DNA from: Adiantum capillus-veneris
Taxonomy: Eukaryota; Streptophyta; Polypodiopsida; Polypodiales; Pteridaceae
DNA: 64,000 bases
Assembly: GCA_014529385.2 (NCBI GenBank)
Contig: CM043944.1
Coordinates: 46,418,768-46,482,767, forward strand
Direction of reading: 5' to 3'
Shown: in pieces, positions 1 to 11,637 of the stretch
How the letters are laid out: the number at the start of each line of letters is the position of its first letter
How positions within the stretch are numbered: the first letter of the stretch is position 1
The notes under the pieces: model-generated
The model's input: only the letters and a program-made list of their open reading frames with translations
What the model was told of the DNA's origin: nothing
Databases searched by the model: none
Translations under genes and position numbers: made by a program

Positions 1-690
1 CCAAGCTACATAATTCTTGCAGGTGGTCACATACAGGTGGTCACTTCAGATGTACACCTTGGGGTCACTTTTCTTGCAGCTGCTGCACAATTAACTATGA
101 GATTAGCAGCTCGGGCCAAGCTAACATGAGGATAGGATGCATTGGCCATGTCAGAGAGACAATACCACCGACCACACTTTTAGGAGCTCTGAACAAAGGG
201 GCGGCTTTTTGACACTCTAGTGACGCCCGTATTGATGTATGGAGCCACAATTATGGGTGCCAAGCAAAATTGTACACCAGTGGACATAAATAGAGCCATA
301 GTTTTTACGTACGTCGGACTCGACCGGGTACAAAAATTATTACGGATCAGGACCCCCCAAGAATTTGATGCATCAAATTCTGTACAGCACACTAAAAATA
401 GTCTGCGTATAATTAAAACAATACAGAGAGCACACACATATGTATACCTTGGGGATTACTTTCACTGCCACCAGTCTGTTTCTCCATGGCGAGCACAGCC
501 AAAAACAGGCTCACTAGAGGGTATGCTGCATTAGCAATGCTAGAGTGCCGCTGCCACCATCCACACCTCAAGGAGAACCACAGATAGGTAACACCTTAGT
601 TACCCTTGCCATGATGTATGCAGTAACAGTTTGGGCACCTGGACTTACAGCTTCACGGTGGACATAGATTGAGTTTCCTCGGGCTTGGAC
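1..690 (+). mobile_element. Two decayed TC-type LINE ORF2 fragments
   Basis: Positions about 50-300 read YLGVTFLAAA.. then GRLFDTLVTPVLMYGAT, and about 440-670 read TYVYLGDYF.. then a block ending VWAPGLTASRWT. Both match the same ORF2 segment (YVYLGITFTSLPG to AAVWAPGLTAEQWT) of the intact copy near 45.4-45.6 kb. They are therefore two overlapping decayed copies with many stops. Positions 300-430 between them are unassigned. Confidence 0.6.
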
Positions 691-1059
691 AATCGGCTCT
701 TTTCAGCAAGTAGAATAAGTGCTTCAGCATGTACGTAACAAAGTGAAATTATAAGAAGCTTCCAACCTGGCCTTCGCAAGTAGGATAAGAAATTGTGCAT
801 GTCCACTTAGTCAGATTGACTTGAGGATATTTTCTGGACAACGTAAGCATAATAAGTTTTTTGCCTCTTTTAGCCATGGAAAAGCTATGTACTCCAACAC
901 ATAATGGAGGGCTAAATATCTCGACTACACAAACTCATGTTTTAGCCATGAAGGCTATATTGTTGTAGAATTCACAACACAAAAGCAGCCTCCAATCCAA
1001 ATGTTAGCTTCTGTGTGTACTACCTTTGCAGTCATCTACTTTTCACAATTGGCATACTT
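690..1059. other. Intron or flank, nothing recognised
   Basis: AT-rich sequence without a recognisable exon, repeat or element. Confidence 0.4.
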
Positions 1060-1143
1060 CATTTTAAGATGTGATGTTTGGTAAAGTCATTTTAAGATGT
1101 GATGTTTGGTAAAGTCATTTTAAGATGTGATGTTTGGTAAAGT
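1060..1143. repeat. 28-bp tandem repeat, three perfect copies
   Basis: The unit starts CATTTTAAGATGTGATG and is repeated at 1060, 1088 and 1116 with no visible mismatch. It lies downstream of the last recognised PNPase exon. Confidence 0.9.
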
Positions 1144-1875
1144 CTGAGGTTCTATCAAGGTGTCATCCTTGCATAGACAGTTCAACCTATTGTCTGGTGG
1201 CATCTCAAAATTGGCTTGATGGTAAATTTTCCCTTTGAAAGGTTCGAATTGGAGTGAGATTTTTCCAGTTTCTTTCTTCGGATGAACACGGTCAATAACA
1301 TTGTCGATGTGGCTGGCAATTCTATTTTCTTCGCTGCTGCTAAAGATTGTTTTGGCTTAGATAATCATTATAAGCCAGTCTATCATAAGATTTCAAACTT
1401 TTTTCAGCCATTTAGATTGATGTAAATATTTCAAATCGTGTTTTTGCCTTGGTCATTTCTGCTAATGAGCTTTTCAATCCAATATTGTGCTATAAAGCTC
1501 ACTTTCAGAAACAGCCATTCTTTTCTTTACAAGCTTTACGCCCTGTCCACAATCAAGTCAACTCTAAAAATAAGCCCAAATGATCTTGCCTAATTACATC
1601 CAAGCGTTTTACTGATGATTGTTAATGCAAAAAAAACTACTCAGTCAAGAAGTATCTTACCTCACGCCCGGGTATAATCTCTAGGAAACAACCAAATGAC
1701 ACGATTGATTTTACTGGGCAGTCCCTGTTCACAAAACATAGAAAATGGAGCACATATGAGCTAAGAACACTAGAGAGTTCATCTTAATCATTTCAAACAA
1801 AAAATTCTTCAATAGTGGCACTACAGTTGGATTTATTTGACATTCGAAAGGCAATATAAGAATCACATAGCGAAC
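1144..1875. other. PNPase 3' intron or flank, nothing recognised
   Basis: I looked on the minus strand for an S1-domain exon (pattern PYGAFVE or GLCHISE) and did not find one. Confidence 0.4.
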
Positions 1876-1974
1876 ATGCCTGTACACTGCGCCGACCACG
1901 GGATCCATGGTCAGGCCAAGAATTTTTGACTTTGCACTCTCCAAGCTTTTAACAGACTTTGAAAGGATGCGGAC
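1876..1974 (-). CDS. PNP1: PNPase exon: end of KH domain, toward S1
   Basis: Starts after acceptor CTGTAG with VRILSKSVKSLESAKSKILG and continues LTMDPVVGAVYRH, as in the KH-S1 junction of PNPases. The 3' border is uncertain: GT sites at 1875 and 1866 are both possible. The following S1 exons were not recognised and probably lie before position 1. Confidence 0.75.
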
Positions 1975-2050
1975 CTACAGATACAAAATAATCAGGCAAA
2001 TGAAATAGCAATTATCCCACCATTGCAGAACATAATCAACCGATCCTCAC

Positions 2051-2158
2051 CAAACCATCATCTTCCAAATCAATGGAATCAACTCCAGATTGTTCAATAA
2101 TGGACCGCACTGTCTTTCCTCCGCTGCCTATAACACTATTAATCTTTTCTGGCTCCAC
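2051..2158 (-). CDS. PNP1: PNPase exon: KH RNA-binding domain
   Basis: A 36-codon phase-0 exon, [20 protein letters not shown] then [16 protein letters not shown]. It carries the KH GxxG loop (GSGG), which contacts RNA. Acceptor GGTTAG, donor TTG|GTGAGG. Confidence 0.92.
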
Positions 2159-2303
2159 CTAACCACCCAAAATTGCAAGGAGAATACCAAAAAAGTGTCA
2201 CAACACCTAACCTTTTGCAGGTTTTGAATGATTATAGAAGACTACCAAAACCTAATAAAACATAGAGCAGCCTTGTATTTATGCAAAAAATCAGTGCAGA
2301 AAC

Positions 2304-2377
2304 CTTAAAGCATTCTATTAATGGAGCATATTTGGAAAGCTTCATGGCAGGTGCTGGGACACATTTGGCCATTTCTC
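2304..2377 (-). CDS. PNP1: PNPase exon: core-to-KH linker
   Basis: 74 nt: two bases completing Gly, then EMAKCVPAPAMKLSKYAPLI and ECFK, the plastid-type linker into the KH domain. The acceptor TTTTCAG lies 14 bp from a (TC)n tract (GA on the sense strand). The donor is AAG|GTTTCT. Confidence 0.9.
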
Positions 2378-2388
2378 CTGAAAATAAA

Positions 2389-2390
<2 letters not shown>

Positions 2391-2472
<82 letters not shown>

Positions 2473-2484
2473 GCGCGCGCGCGC
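2391..2484. repeat. Compound microsatellite (TC)n-(AC)n-(GC)n
   Basis: (TC)32 at 2391-2454, then (AC)n to about 2472 and (GC)n to about 2484. It separates a PNPase acceptor (2378) from the 3' end of a minus-strand L1 fragment. Confidence 0.95.
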
Positions 2485-3050
2485 CTGCGCGCACACTTTT
2501 TTTGTGTAAATCTTTGGGATTGATTTACAAGTGGGAAACCTCAAGCAAAGAAAACTCACAGAAAGGATCATATACAAAAGCGCGAACACAGAAGTGTTCA
2601 TCTGTGAAATAGGGCTAAAAGAATTCATAGGAAAGCTGATGCATCTCTGAGGTAATATCACCAACTTCCCAGGCAAAACATAAAGACTGCCTAAGGGAAA
2701 GCTTGAGAAATTGAAAGGGATCTGCATCAAAGCGAAGGAACATGCGGCTGTTATGTTGACGCCACAGGGTCAATTAACCCAAACTCTGACCCACATAAAA
2801 AGCAGACCACAAAACGCTACAAGGAAGGTGGGAGAACGCCAAAAGCCCAAAACATTTGTGGAAGACCATAGAGGGGAAACCGAGCTGCATACATGCGGCT
2901 ATGCAGCGAAAGAAACTTCTAGTAATGCAACAATCTCAAATCAAGCGACTAACACTCTCTTCCGCACTCGAGCAATGGACACAACGAGGAGCAGATATGG
3001 CGTGCATTGAGAAAAGAGCCCACTAGGAGAACTCCAAGCAAGCATCGCCA
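2485..3050 (-). mobile_element. Plant L1-type LINE 3' fragment
   Basis: On the minus strand this ends in TTTACACAAAAAAA followed by the GC/GT/GA microsatellite. The C-terminal translation resembles the fragment at 8293-8859 (for example ILSVSFLCLRFPTC against ILSMGFARFEVSHL). Heavily decayed; the 5' border is set only by the start of the gypsy LTR at 3058. Confidence 0.55.
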
Positions 3051-3057
3051 GCGAAAC

Positions 3058-3613
3058 TGTCACAAACTGATGACGTGGCAGCCTCTATGCTGACGTGGTA
3101 GAACTGTACCGAAAGGCTGACGTGACAGAGTGCCACGTGGCTCCAGTACAGAATTCCGCAATTCGTGCTAACTTGCTGACGTGGCACAGTACCGATTTCC
3201 GCTTTCTACGTTGACATGCTGACGTGGCATCTGTATGAAATTCTGCAATCTGCGCTGCTGCTTTTACTAGCAGATTTTTGACCAGATGCTTTTGGGACTC
3301 TATTCCTTTTGAGTTTAACGCTTTTGGGGCTCTGTTTTTAGCACCCCTTGTAATCTTTTTAGGTGTCCCAAGGGGGTCACTTCTCAGAGCATCTGGACGC
3401 GGAGTCTAAAAGCGAGCGCCTGCGGGAAGTTGTACTTTGCTCAAAGATTGATATAGACGAAATACCGAAAGGGGCGCCAGTCTTTGGGGCCAATCTCTCT
3501 TGGCACGGAACTACGCCAAGCCATGTCGACTCTTGAAATTGTGAAGTGTTTTTGAAGTGAATCTCTATTGTGTCGCGACAGAATCTAGACTTGGGGTGTC
3601 CAAGTTTGTTACA
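3058..3613 (+). repeat. 5' LTR of a gypsy-type element
   Basis: Starts TGTCACAAACTGATGACG and ends GTTACA just before a tRNA-Met-type primer site. It is homologous to the solo LTR at 40656-41305 (same start, same GAAATACC.AAAGGGGCG block). The U3 part holds five TGACGTGRYA motifs at 3071, 3091, 3118, 3177 and 3220. Confidence 0.8.
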
Positions 3614-3614
3614 G

Positions 3615-3626
3615 TGGTATCAAAGC
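3615..3626 (+). promoter_or_regulatory. Primer binding site (tRNA-Met type)
   Basis: TGGTATCAAAGC directly follows the LTR end after one base. It differs at one position from the usual plant TGGTATCAGAGC. Confidence 0.8.
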
Positions 3627-3677
3627 ACGACCGATTTCTCTTCTACCGAAAATCCGATCCCTTTTCTCGCGACACCT

Positions 3678-5597
3678 ATGGATTCCGAAAAAAATCAATA
3701 TCGACCTCTTCTGCAACCACTCAGACAGGAGGAGGTGATAAGGCAACTCAAGCGACTTAGCAGAAGATGAGTACGGGCCACCTCGGCTTACACAGTATGA
3801 ACTTTTGGAGATGCAACGTCGACAACAAGTTGACAAGTGCACAAAGCAGATGCTTCAGCTTGCTAAAGATCCCCCATTTGCAAAATTTTCACCCAGCAGT
3901 CCATGGCTGAAGTGTATACTCAGAGGCAGAAAGCCACCGAACCACCAATCAATCCGGCAATCAAGAAACCTCCTACTCCGAGGATGTTCACTGAAGAAGA
4001 ACTTCAAGAGGTGGTCCAGACCCAGATTAGTCAGCTTTTGGACACGAAGAAGCAATCGAAGAAGCAATTGAAGAAGCGCAAGCAAGGGACTAACTACCCC
4101 GGTTACTTGGGCCATCAATCTTCTTTTGCATGTGCAAGAAAGCAGAAGAAGCGTGTGCGTTTTGAAGGACTACCCAGTTCTTCTTCATCTTCTTCTGACA
4201 ATTCTTCTAGCTCTTCCTCTTCTAACTCGGGTGAGGAGGACAAAAAAGGCAAGAAGAGAAGCAAAAAGCAAAGCTTTAAAAAGAACAAGAAAAAGGCTAA
4301 GAAGATCAGATTCAGACCAATTTCTCATAGTTCTACAGAAGAGTCATCCTCTGACAGTTTGAAATCCGACAATCACATGTTTTATGCGAAGAAGTAGCAC
4401 TTTTACAGAGCCAACCACTACAATTTCCTTGAAGATAAGAGCAATAAAATTTGAATCCTTTTCTAGATTCCGAGATGCTCCGAGGGCTTTGGCTTTCATT
4501 TAGTAGTTTGACATAACTTTCTCTGGAGGACATTACTCAGAGCACTCCAAGATCACGAGGGCTGCATCATTTTTGAAGGGAAACGCTCGAACATGGTGGT
4601 CCACTCTTCTTCTGAGGAAAGAAGCCCCGATCAAGTGGTTAAAGTTCAAACGGCTCTTTATTTCTTCTTGGTTGACTCAAGAGTACCAAGGAGATGTAAG
4701 AACCACTAGGAACCATCTTCGGATGACCAAGGGTGATTCTTTGGACGCATATTGCGAGAGGTTTTGAGATTCTTTTCGACCAACCTCTTCGTTTAAGGTG
4801 GTCACCTTTAAAGAATAGATTCAGCGATTTTGCTGCGGACTCCCTCCAGAGATCCAAGATTACTACCTTGAACAAAAGTCTGAGTCTATACAACTACTAA
4901 TGGGACATGCCAAACGGGGATTCTCGATACATTCAAGGAATATGACTTACCCCACTGATAAAATTTTGACTAAGAGGACCTGACAGACCTCCAACAATGA
5001 AAATAGAAAGAAAAAGAATCCCCAGGAAAAGAAAGATACACGACCCCGATTGACTCTTAGAGAGAGGAAAAGTATCTCAGAGAGAGGAAGTGTTTTGGTT
5101 GCGATAAACAAGGGCACATCTCTGCAAAGTGCCCCAAAAAGGCACAACGAGGACAGACTGAAGACACGCCACAGAGTTCTAGAGCAGCCGAAGAACGTGG
5201 CAGAAAACGCAAGATGAAAGTAGGACTGGTACCTGATTGCATCGGAACCGACCCAAGCAAGATTGATAAAAGTACACAATTTTGTTGCGCATCGGGCAAA
5301 GTGAAAGATCAAAAAGCTCTTATCATTTTTGATGGAGAAGCCAAGGCCAACTTCATTTTACCTGAATTGGCGGCGCGGCTCGCACCGGCAGAGGCAGTTC
5401 TAGCCGCTCCCGGACAGGATGTAGCCATTACGTCTGTCGTTGGCAAACTTCGTTTGCATTGTCAAGGGTATTTAGGTCACGAGGACTTTTACATCATGCC
5501 TTTGGAAGGGTGTGACGTCCTCTTGAGAATCCCTTGGTACCATAAGAACAATGTCGTGGTCGACTATCGAGCAAAGAAAGTGACTTTGACAAAATAG
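3678..5597 (+). pseudogene. Decayed gypsy gag-protease
   Basis: Reads from ATG 3678 (MDSEKNQYRPLLQPLRQEE) through several frameshifts and stops. Around 3903-4397 there is a Lys/Ser-rich gag segment. Around 4573-4767 is a Retrotrans_gag-like block (GNARTWWSTLLLRKEAPIKW). Around 5095-5145 is a CCHC zinc knuckle (CFGCDKQGHISAKC). At 5214-5597 there is a retropepsin-like domain with ALIIFDGEAKANFILPELA; the catalytic D-S/T-G is FDGE here, so protease activity is doubtful. RT, RNase H and integrase are missing; the element breaks off near 5.76 kb at the minus-strand L1. Confidence 0.7.
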
Positions 5598-5689
5598 AAG
5601 GGCAAGAAAATTGTACTTAATGTGAAATTGAAGGGCGAGTCCGTCCCTATTGTATCGGCTTCGGCCATTTCAAAATTAATGAAATCCAG

Positions 5690-7790
5690 TCTTTTTGTTT
5701 ACTCGATCTATTTGAAAGAATTGAATGATGAACAACAAACGAACATGTATGAACTAGACAAAGAGTCCGATGCATGTATTGTATACCATAATCCTGAATA
5801 GCACATTGCACCCACATAATAAGGCAAAACCAAGCAACATCAAGATCAAGATGCATGTGAGCAAGCAAGGTGGGAATAAGTCCAGAAATCATATCTCGAA
5901 ACGTCTCATGAGTAAGATAAGCATTGTTAATATACAGAAGACGCTTTCGAGAAAAAGGTATATCACAAAGAGATTGCCCAAAGTACAAACTCAATAAAGC
6001 AGGGTTATGATCCAATAGCTACAAAGTGTACTCCATTCTCATATCGCATACAAAATCATCGTACCGTTGTGGGTTGAGTACATACCATCTATCCAACCGT
6101 GCGCGATATGAGTAATGAGCAACATGTTGAAAAGTAAATCCCGAGATATCGGGATACAAATAACGTCATAAATCAAGCATCTGTGCAAGAGCGAGAAGAT
6201 GCTTGTCTCTCCACAAGCAACATGTGTAAATTGCCTGTGGTGCTATCATGCATATCAAGAATATTGTTAAAATCACCACAAAGGAGTGCATTGGAGGTCC
6301 ATGGATAAGAAGAGATGTCTCGTCATAAGGTGGCCGGTTGCCCAAAGGCTGTATATGCATAGATGCCTCCAATTTCATACATCTGACCATTCAACAAACA
6401 TTGCACAATCATCCAATGATTGCATGGGTCATTACTGAGTACTCACAAAAGCTGGTTGAAGCTCATGCCGAACCATCATCGAAACTCCCAAGTAACCATG
6501 GAAGCCAACATACGCAATTCAATAACCTGCAAAATAGGAACACTAACCAGCAAACTCGAGCTGATTGCATTCTTGCAAAACAGCTATATCTGCCCTACAT
6601 GTATTTCCATAGTGCTAGGTTAGCCACCATTTATCAAGATTACATAACCCACACACATTGTACGAGATGCATCTAATGATTATATGTACAAGTGGCAAAA
6701 GAATATAAGGAATTAGGTAGACGCGCCGATGTGCACATCTTCTTCCACCACACCTATGCTAGAGCCAATCATTTGATTTAGTGCAGAAAAAATTTCGACA
6801 AAATTTACATGCGAGGTGGAAGCCTCACCAATGAGTACATCAAAAATGCATTGCTTTTTCCCATGAGTCAATCAACCTGCGATTATCATTACATGAAGTT
6901 GCTTGAACGATGCATTCTTATTAGCATTAAGTGGAACATAGTTACAAGAGGAGGGTGGAGTGAAAATCTTCACCGTCTTTTTAGACACCTCCCAAGCGCT
7001 AGAATCATTGGACCCCACATTCTTACCCTTCACAACATTGCCATTACCAGGAACTACAGACTGGGGAGGCTTGGCTTTCCCTTTTTCCACATTGGGAGCT
7101 ATATTGACAATTGAGCCTCCATGTTGCTTAGCCTCACCGATAGGTTTGCCCATACGCACAGGAGCAGATGACGGAACTGCTAAAGGAGGGGGCTCCAAAA
7201 CGGGTTCAGGGCATTCAGAATGCATGTGCACCAAATGCCTTCTGAGATAAGTTTGCCAGTATCCCATAGAATGCAAAACCTTTTGGTGTTCACATCCAAT
7301 TTCGGAGGACAGATAACCTTTCCAAGCTGTGCAACCAACAATCGTAAAAAGTGTCTCCACGTGTGAGGTAAGTCCACTATTTCCACCCACACCGGACATT
7401 TGTGGCGGATAAGACTTTGATAATCCTTTGTCACTGCCCACGACACTACATGAGTCGTCTGCGTGCTAAAGAAGAGTGGAGACATCTCCGGCAATAGATT
7501 TATAGCTTCAGTATCCGCCAACAAATCCACTAGAACCAAAATAAACACCACGGACAGCCTCGCGTTTTGAGGAGAACATCGACCCTACTCAATAGGCATT
7601 TTCCCCAGGAAAAATAAGAGGACTGCATTCATAGCATACTGCGCAACCAAGTCCATGAGTTCTTGCCCCTGATATGCACTTCGAGAACAGGTGCCAGACC
7701 CTTTCCGGACCTCCTCAAAGTCCTCATACAAACAAGTTTTGATCTCAAAAGTGGCCACTTCCCATGGCTTTTCGATGCTTAAACACACAA
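5690..7790 (-). mobile_element. Decayed plant L1-type LINE (ORF1 and endonuclease part)
   Basis: Minus-strand order is ORF1 then ORF2. ORF1 remnants at 6872-7788 include CPVWVEIVDLPHTW and AQLGKVICPPKLD, which resemble the DUF4283 RRM-like domain of plant LINE ORF1. Endonuclease remnants follow: ADIAVLQECNQLE near 6553-6600, CGDFNNILDMHDS near 6240-6290 and DHNPALLSLYF near 5980-6015. The reverse transcriptase is missing; the sequence changes to the plus-strand gypsy remnant near 5.7 kb. Many stops. Confidence 0.65.
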
Positions 7791-8274
7791 AAATTCAAAC
7801 ATATACCAACAATATCCTACCCAAAGAGCAAACGCATAGATAAATAAGCACTACAAAGAAATGTGGATTTTAGTAACCTGTAGCTCTGTATAGAGATCAC
7901 AAAAGTAAGTACATGAATCCAAAGTGAGCGTACATCAGACTAACACTACCCCTTCCATGAGTCAGTACAAGTTCACATTGTATATTCTAGCAGACCACAC
8001 TTCGTATTGATTCTGGGGTGATTTCGATGATGACCATGCACCCATTGGCCAGGGACAAGAACTGAACAAGCCACGCTGAGAGGGCTAGCCTCGCTCAAGG
8101 CTGACTGTTGCACTGAGGGCTGACTGCTATACAGAACGCGTCGACGGTACAGGGCGCAGGTCACGCAGGAGGTCAGAACGTGCAAGACGCACAGAGCCTG
8201 TAGGTCGTGCAGCACGAACGAGCACGCACGTTGGAGAGGACGCGCAGGTGAACGAACGTGCAGGTCGTCACATA
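7790..8274. other. Unassigned intron sequence
   Basis: No exon or element recognised. The right half (8050-8270) is GC-richer than its surroundings and has recurring short motifs such as GCAGGTC and GAACGTGCA. Confidence 0.35.
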
Positions 8275-8292
8275 CACACACACACACACACA
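8275..8292. repeat. (AC)n microsatellite
   Basis: Abuts the 3' end of the minus-strand L1 fragment 8293-8859. Confidence 0.9.
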
Positions 8293-8859
8293 TTTTTTGT
8301 AATGCCAGATTGAATTACAAATGGGAAACCTCAAAGCGAGCAAAACCCATAGAAAGTATTACAAGCTGTAATTCAGAAACAGTCAAAGTAGAGCTGGTAA
8401 TGGCTAATAGGGAGCTCATCCAAGTCATAGGCAACTTGAATAGACTGTCTAAGAGATATCTTGAAGAAAGAAACATATTCCACTTGAATCTGCTAAAACA
8501 TGAGGGAATTCCGTGCTTTCCACAATGTCCATAGTACCCAAAATCTAACCCAGCCGAAAAAGTATGCATACGGCCGAAGCAAAGGCGGAAGCACTCCAAA
8601 GATCCAAAAAAAATTTACCAAATCGTGATCCAGGGAAACGCGAGCGAAGAGCTGAAGAGATGTTATCCACAAACTGTCGTGTACAAGAAAAGGACCACAG
8701 AAGATGTGATATATTCTCAACGCCTGCACCACAGCGAACGCATCGTGAAGAGGCCAATCTCCTAGAGCGCAGTAATTTGCCAGTGGAGAGAACCCCAACA
8801 ATACATCTCCACATAAACAATTGCTCCTTGAGAGGTAGCTTAGCATGCCACACTTTCAT
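8293..8859 (-). mobile_element. 5'-truncated plant L1 LINE, C-terminal part, between (AC)n tracts
   Basis: The minus-strand open frame starts in the (GT)n tract (CVCVMKVWHAKLPLKEQLFM) and contains the zf-RVT block WRCIVGVLSTGKLL then SSRCVRCGAGVENISHLLW. It is the very C terminus of a plant L1 ORF2. The element ends GCATTACAAAAAATG(TG)n. (GT)n lies on both sides, so insertion into a GT microsatellite is likely. Confidence 0.75.
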
Positions 8860-8876
8860 CACACACACACACACAC
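8860..8876. repeat. (AC)n microsatellite
   Basis: Lies between two minus-strand L1 3' ends. Confidence 0.9.
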
Positions 8877-8921
8877 TTTTTTTTTTGTAAATCAATTTGA
8901 TTTATCTATCTGTGGGCCCTA
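8877..8921 (-). mobile_element. 45-bp L1 3'-end fragment between (AC)n tracts
   Basis: On the minus strand it reads GATTTACAAAAAAAAAA then (GT)n, the same style of 3' end as at 8293 and 2485. It is an extreme 5' truncation with (AC)n at both ends. Confidence 0.6.
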
Positions 8922-8940
8922 CACACACACACGCGCGCGC
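8922..8940. repeat. (AC)n-(GC)n microsatellite
   Basis: Bounds the small L1 fragment on its 5' side. Confidence 0.85.
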
Positions 8941-9151
8941 ACAAAGTGCGGCTTGTACCCTTTGCAATAAATAAAATTTTCACCAAAGACATAAGCAAGC
9001 ACTTGGAATCACCCTCACTAGTGTGGATGATAACTTTGTGTGCGAGAGCGCACACAAAGTGCGGCTTGTACCCTTTGCAATAAATAAACTTTTCACCAAA
9101 GATATGAGCAAGCACTTGGATCACCCTCACTACTGTGGATGATAACTTTGT
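8941..9151 (+). repeat. Tandem duplication, about 99-bp units at 113-bp spacing
   Basis: ACAAAGTGCGGCTTGTACCC to GATAACTTTGT occurs at 8941-9039 and 9054-9151 with a few differences. It belongs to the copia gag remnant. Confidence 0.85.
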
Positions 9152-10110
9152 TCATCAATTGGACAAAGGTATTGTTAAACCCATGCCCAAGCACAATTTC
9201 AGCAAAGAGATGAACAAGCTTTTGGAATCATCCTCATTGTTGTGGATCAAGATTTCTTTGAAAATGTCTTGCTTTGGCTTGTTGTTGCAAGAAGGAGAAA
9301 ATATGCCTAGCCTTGTTATAGCTTTTTGGGGTCAAAGCTAGAAATTCCAAAACTTCTTTGAACATGTCTCTTTGGCTTAGATGTTACAACGAGGAGATGT
9401 GTCTAATCTTGTCAATAGGCTGACCTAATTGGACTGCATTGTGGAAGAAGATGACAAGGCTGCTCTATTGCTCAAGTCTCATGAAGACAACAAGGACTTT
9501 GACCAACTAGTCACAATGTCCTTATGGAGAAGGAGCCCATTGCAGTGTTGCGCAACTTGAGAATGTCATCAAAATTTTGCAACAAGAAGAGAAGGTCCTC
9601 AAAGAACAAAAAGAAGACAACCAAGGTATCAACCTTCTAGGACTCCTACATGCAATGATGAAGAAGAGGTCTCCATCATTGGAGCCTATGTTGTCTCTTC
9701 CAAGGGGAGGATGCACCATGAATGTGGCAAACTAGGTCACTATGCAAAGCATTGCGTTACCAAGAACCCTGGCCATCATGCGCCATGAATGTGGCAAGCT
9801 AAGTCACTATGCAAAGCATTGCATTACCAAGAACCTTGGCCATCATTGTCACAAGACAAAGCATCCGCCATCCAGATGCTTTCACAACGACAAAGGGAGA
9901 GACTCCATAGGCAAAGGAAAGATTCATGTGGTAGAAAAAGGCCAAGAATTTTATACCCATTTCACTTACGAGGCAAACAATGACATTGTATTTTTTGTGT
10001 TCTCCGGTCGCTTGTTGTTGCTGCTTGCTCTTCATTGTTGTCAAAGTAGTTATGTTATTGTGGATAGCCATGTTGTCGAGTGGTCCATGATTTGAGAGGA
10101 GGCATGTAGC
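9053..10110 (+). pseudogene. Decayed Ty1/copia gag
   Basis: Plus-strand translation gives broken gag-like text, for example DDNFVHQLDKGIVKPM and a zinc-knuckle-like HHECGKLGHYAKHC at 9712-9753. The knuckle is duplicated at about 9784. The first cysteine of the first knuckle is replaced. No protease, integrase or RT follows. A polypurine-like TGAGAGGAGGCA near 10093-10105 could precede a remnant LTR, but no second LTR was found. Confidence 0.5.
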
Positions 10111-11637
10111 AGTCTCTCTAGGAGACATGTCTCTGATGAGCCATTGTCATGATATTATCTTCTTGTCCTGTCATGCTGTTTCTAGGGAGGTTTCTTGGGA
10201 TGAAACCTCTTCGTTCCTTCTGTGTGTATCCTCTTTAGATTGTCCATGGATGTTCATGTGTATACCCCATGAGGTGTGCACCCTTTGCCACATGCAGTCA
10301 TATTGTTTCTATCTACCTATAGCCACTTGTAGGATTTGTGAATTTCAGCCCCTAATCATCTCTCCATTAGTGGGTAAAGCATTCCTCAGTCAAGGGAAAC
10401 CCTAGCTACCCCAAGTTCCCTATGAAAGGCTCCATCTCTACACATCTTGTACAAGAACCTTGTGATAAGCTATGCATTAATCAAGCCATGTTTTTTGTCA
10501 TCATCGTGGCCGATTTTCATTAGTGTTTTGAGTCTCTAATTAACAGTATTGAGTTCCGCAATTAACACTATGAATGCATCCCTAGTTTTTGAACTTCAAT
10601 CTCCCACACACCCCATACACATGACACCTTTATGAAGACCAAGTCCATACACTCCCCCTCCAAGACAAGATTAAGATCCAAGGACAAGAGAAAATGATAG
10701 CCATGACACTACCCTCTAGCTGACAAACCCAGCAAAAGACCCAAACTCGAGGGCAAGAGGCAAACACGACCCAAACCATGTATGCCTGCCGACAGCTCCA
10801 GCAGCAATACTTTCGCAAACTCTCGCACTGCCCTCTGTCAAAGGTGGTATTATGTACAATCGTCATTGTTGAGGTGGCATCTACCAAGCTAACATACACA
10901 ACCATTGACAAAGACTCACTGAGTAGCCTTGGCAAACTTTTCACTTCAGCGGCGTACAAGAAGTCATGATTTAGTTAGGCATTAGTGGCACTAAGCACAC
11001 AGGCAAGTAGGCTGATTCTGCATGTCCGCTCACCTACTATAGGACCCCTCAACCATCTGCCCCCAAAAAGGGTAGTTGCTCCACCTTCTCTAGAAGGATG
11101 AGCTCACCCTTGCGAAAACCCCAGGCTTAAGGCCACCTGCACTTGGAAAATAGCACACAGTTAACCACTTTAGTACTTGCAAACTGTGGAGATCAAGACT
11201 TGAGACTCGAAACTCTTGAATGTCCAAAAGACACTCACAATGTATATTCGTCAGTTTCATAACCCAAATGCTCAAGATCAGCTGTTCAAACTCTTAGGCT
11301 TGAGGTCTTTAGTTGTTCAATTTATGTTGATCTTATACATCAGAAGAAAATTCAAATGTTCATACATGTTTCTGACAATCTCTTGGCCAGCCCTCAACCC
11401 TTGCCATCCACCCCTAAAAACAGCCATAAATGCATCTAGGGTGCACTCTCGATGTGAGCAAGGGTTCAGCTGGATACTCATCAAAGACATTTTTCCTGTT
11501 GCCTTCTCACCTGATAAATCAAACATGTGTGCGGCTAGAGGGGTAGCAACAGTGACATCGTCAACAGAGCTCAGGGACTTCCCCTAACATTTGCTGAGAA
11601 ACGGACTTTGAACATGTATTTAAAAATTAACCAATAC
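10110..11637. other. PNPase intron, unassigned
   Basis: No exon or certain element seen. 10107-10610 might be a leftover LTR of the copia remnant (starts TGTAGCAG after a purine run), at low certainty. 10630-11600 shows nothing recognisable. Confidence 0.35.

Noticed and set aside
2232-2730. Open frames made of (ER)n, (LS)n or (VC)n
   Set aside because: They are translations of the TC, GA or AC microsatellites plus flanking intron and not genes.
10107-10610. LTR of the copia gag remnant
   Set aside because: Only a purine run and TG start support it; no partner LTR or duplication was found.
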